From Acidobacteriota bacterium (GTDB lineage: Bacteria; Acidobacteriota; Terriglobia; Terriglobales; Acidobacteriaceae), in contig JAJZMO010000312.1 of the NCBI GenBank assembly GCA_021798235.1, positions 1-5,941 on the forward strand: 5,941 bases of DNA, written 5' to 3'. Below are positions 5,053 through 5,941 of this stretch, piece after piece (the stretch's first letter is position 1; each line of letters starts with the position of its first letter). Both the position numbers and the translations under genes were made by a program. The notes beneath the pieces were generated by a model that did not search any database, was not told where the DNA came from, and saw nothing but the letters and a program-made list of their open reading frames with translations.

Positions 5053-5941
5053 AGAGGGAGTCGCCTATTAAGCTGGGAGAACTCATGAAAACCTCGCTCG
5101 GCGCGCAGTAGCGAGCCGCGACGTGGCAAGCTTCAGCCAATGCAACGGCGGCGTCAATCTTAACCGCGCCCGATTGCTTTACAATATGCCAGCCGCGCTG
5201 GCTTTCCTTGCTGGCTGCCGCCAGGACGTGCTGGCGAAGGTCGTCGGCCGGGTAGACTCGGAGCCTGTTCTGCTCAATGAGGTCGCGCAGCAGGGAGCTG
5301 AAAGCCATGGAATTGGCCTGCGTGGGAGGAAGCTCGACCATCTTCACGCCAAAGCGGGTGAGCCCCTGCGCCACGGCCACCATCTGTGTCGGGTCGTAGG
5401 CCACCGCTGAAACGTCGAAGGAGCGGTGCAGCAGGAGGATGGCCTCTTCGATTCTGGAGAAGTTGATGGTGCGGCCTTGGGGCACGAAGATGCGGTGCCA
5501 GACCAGCTTCAACCGCAACGTCGAGAGCGTCATGGGGTTCTCTTTGACCGTGTAGTCCTCAGCCCATGGCAGCGCGGCGGCGATCTCCAGGATGGGATTT
5601 GCCAGCACATCACGTTCCCTGAAGGTGCGTAGGAGGGAGGCGGTTTCGGCCTCGGGCGCGCTGTCGAGCGCCACCGCCACGATTGCCGTGGAGTCGCGGC
5701 GCAGCGAAGCGTCCAGTCCTACCCATACCCGCATGCCTTTGTTGGCCTGCGCCGGCCGCAGTTGCCGATCGACGCAGCGGTCGTAGGAGGTAGCTTCGAT
5801 GAAGCTCGACTCCGAGTTGACCCATCGGTTCTCCATGATGCGCGCGAACTGGTTCGGGCTGTACTCCCGGCGCATCGTCTCGACCCACTCCGGCGTTTGC
5901 CACGGAGCACGCATCTCGTGCGTCCAGTACACCAGCGTGCG
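5042..5941 (-). CDS. terL: Terminase large subunit, C-terminal nuclease part (partial)
   Basis: About 299 C-terminal residues of the phage packaging motor; the N-terminal ATPase domain lies beyond the window edge and the frame is open to base 5941. The first visible residues (YWTHEMRAPWQTPEWVETMR, then FARIMENRWV) are the usual link between the ATPase and nuclease domains. The nuclease has the RNase H-like pattern: VGLDASLRRDSTAIVAVAL with Asp near visible residues 77 and 83, a second acidic site in AVAYDPTQM (about 183), and a third in VKIDAAVALAEACHVAA (about 263). These acidic residues bind the metal ions that cut the concatemer. A GTG at 5932 is not a believable start because it falls inside the family's conserved sequence. 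The stop overlaps the next gene's start by 11 bases. The product is clear; the packaging type cannot be told from this fragment. Confidence 0.92.
   Translation of the reverse strand, partial: RTLVYWTHEMRAPWQTPEWVETMRREYSPNQFARIMENRWVNSESSFIEATSYDRCVDRQLRPAQANKGMRVWVGLDASLRRDSTAIVAVALDSAPEAETASLLRTFRERDVLANPILEIAAALPWAEDYTVKENPMTLSTLRLKLVWHRIFVPQGRTINFSRIEEAILLLHRSFDVSAVAYDPTQMVAVAQGLTRFGVKMVELPPTQANSMAFSSLLRDLIEQNRLRVYPADDLRQHVLAAASKESQRGWHIVKQSGAVKIDAAVALAEACHVAARYCAPSEVFMSSPSLIGDSLYGI

Overview
The window is a piece of a tailed-phage or prophage head-assembly module. Every gene I can support reads on the minus strand, so transcription runs from high to low coordinates. The DNA is GC-rich with dense, overlapping genes. 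This suggests a phage of a GC-rich bacterium, possibly a proteobacterium, but nothing in the window fixes the host. I found no tRNA, integrase, CRISPR or insertion sequence, and no credible plus-strand gene.

In transcription order: the C-terminal part of a large terminase (5941-5042, cut by the window edge); a 150-residue unknown protein (5052-4600); a 600-residue portal protein (4596-2794); a short AT-rich gap; a 110-residue beta-rich unknown (2724-2392); a 165-residue unknown (2391-1894) whose frame probably continues by a -1 frameshift at a run of nine A into a further reading frame ending at 1556; a 98-residue unknown (1532-1236); a 72-residue stand-alone biotinyl/lipoyl-domain protein (1239-1021); a GP20-like scaffolding protein (1019-354); a 64-residue unknown (357-163); a rho-independent terminator (122-87); and the first 20 codons of a further gene (60-1), by position probably the major capsid protein.

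Terminase cuts and pumps DNA through the portal into a shell of capsid protein assembled on the scaffold. Stops and starts overlap or nearly touch at most junctions (11 bp, 4 bp, 4 bp, adjacent, 1-3 bp apart), which fits one translationally coupled operon.

The main points for follow-up are: (1) the A9 slippery site, which would join two frames into a 278-residue protein; (2) a phage-operon biotin/lipoyl attachment domain carrying the modifiable lysine motif EVMKI; (3) a terminator plus a hairpin that buries the Shine-Dalgarno of the presumed capsid gene. The three unknown small proteins, the frameshifted protein and the lipoyl protein lie in or beside the stretch between portal and scaffold.
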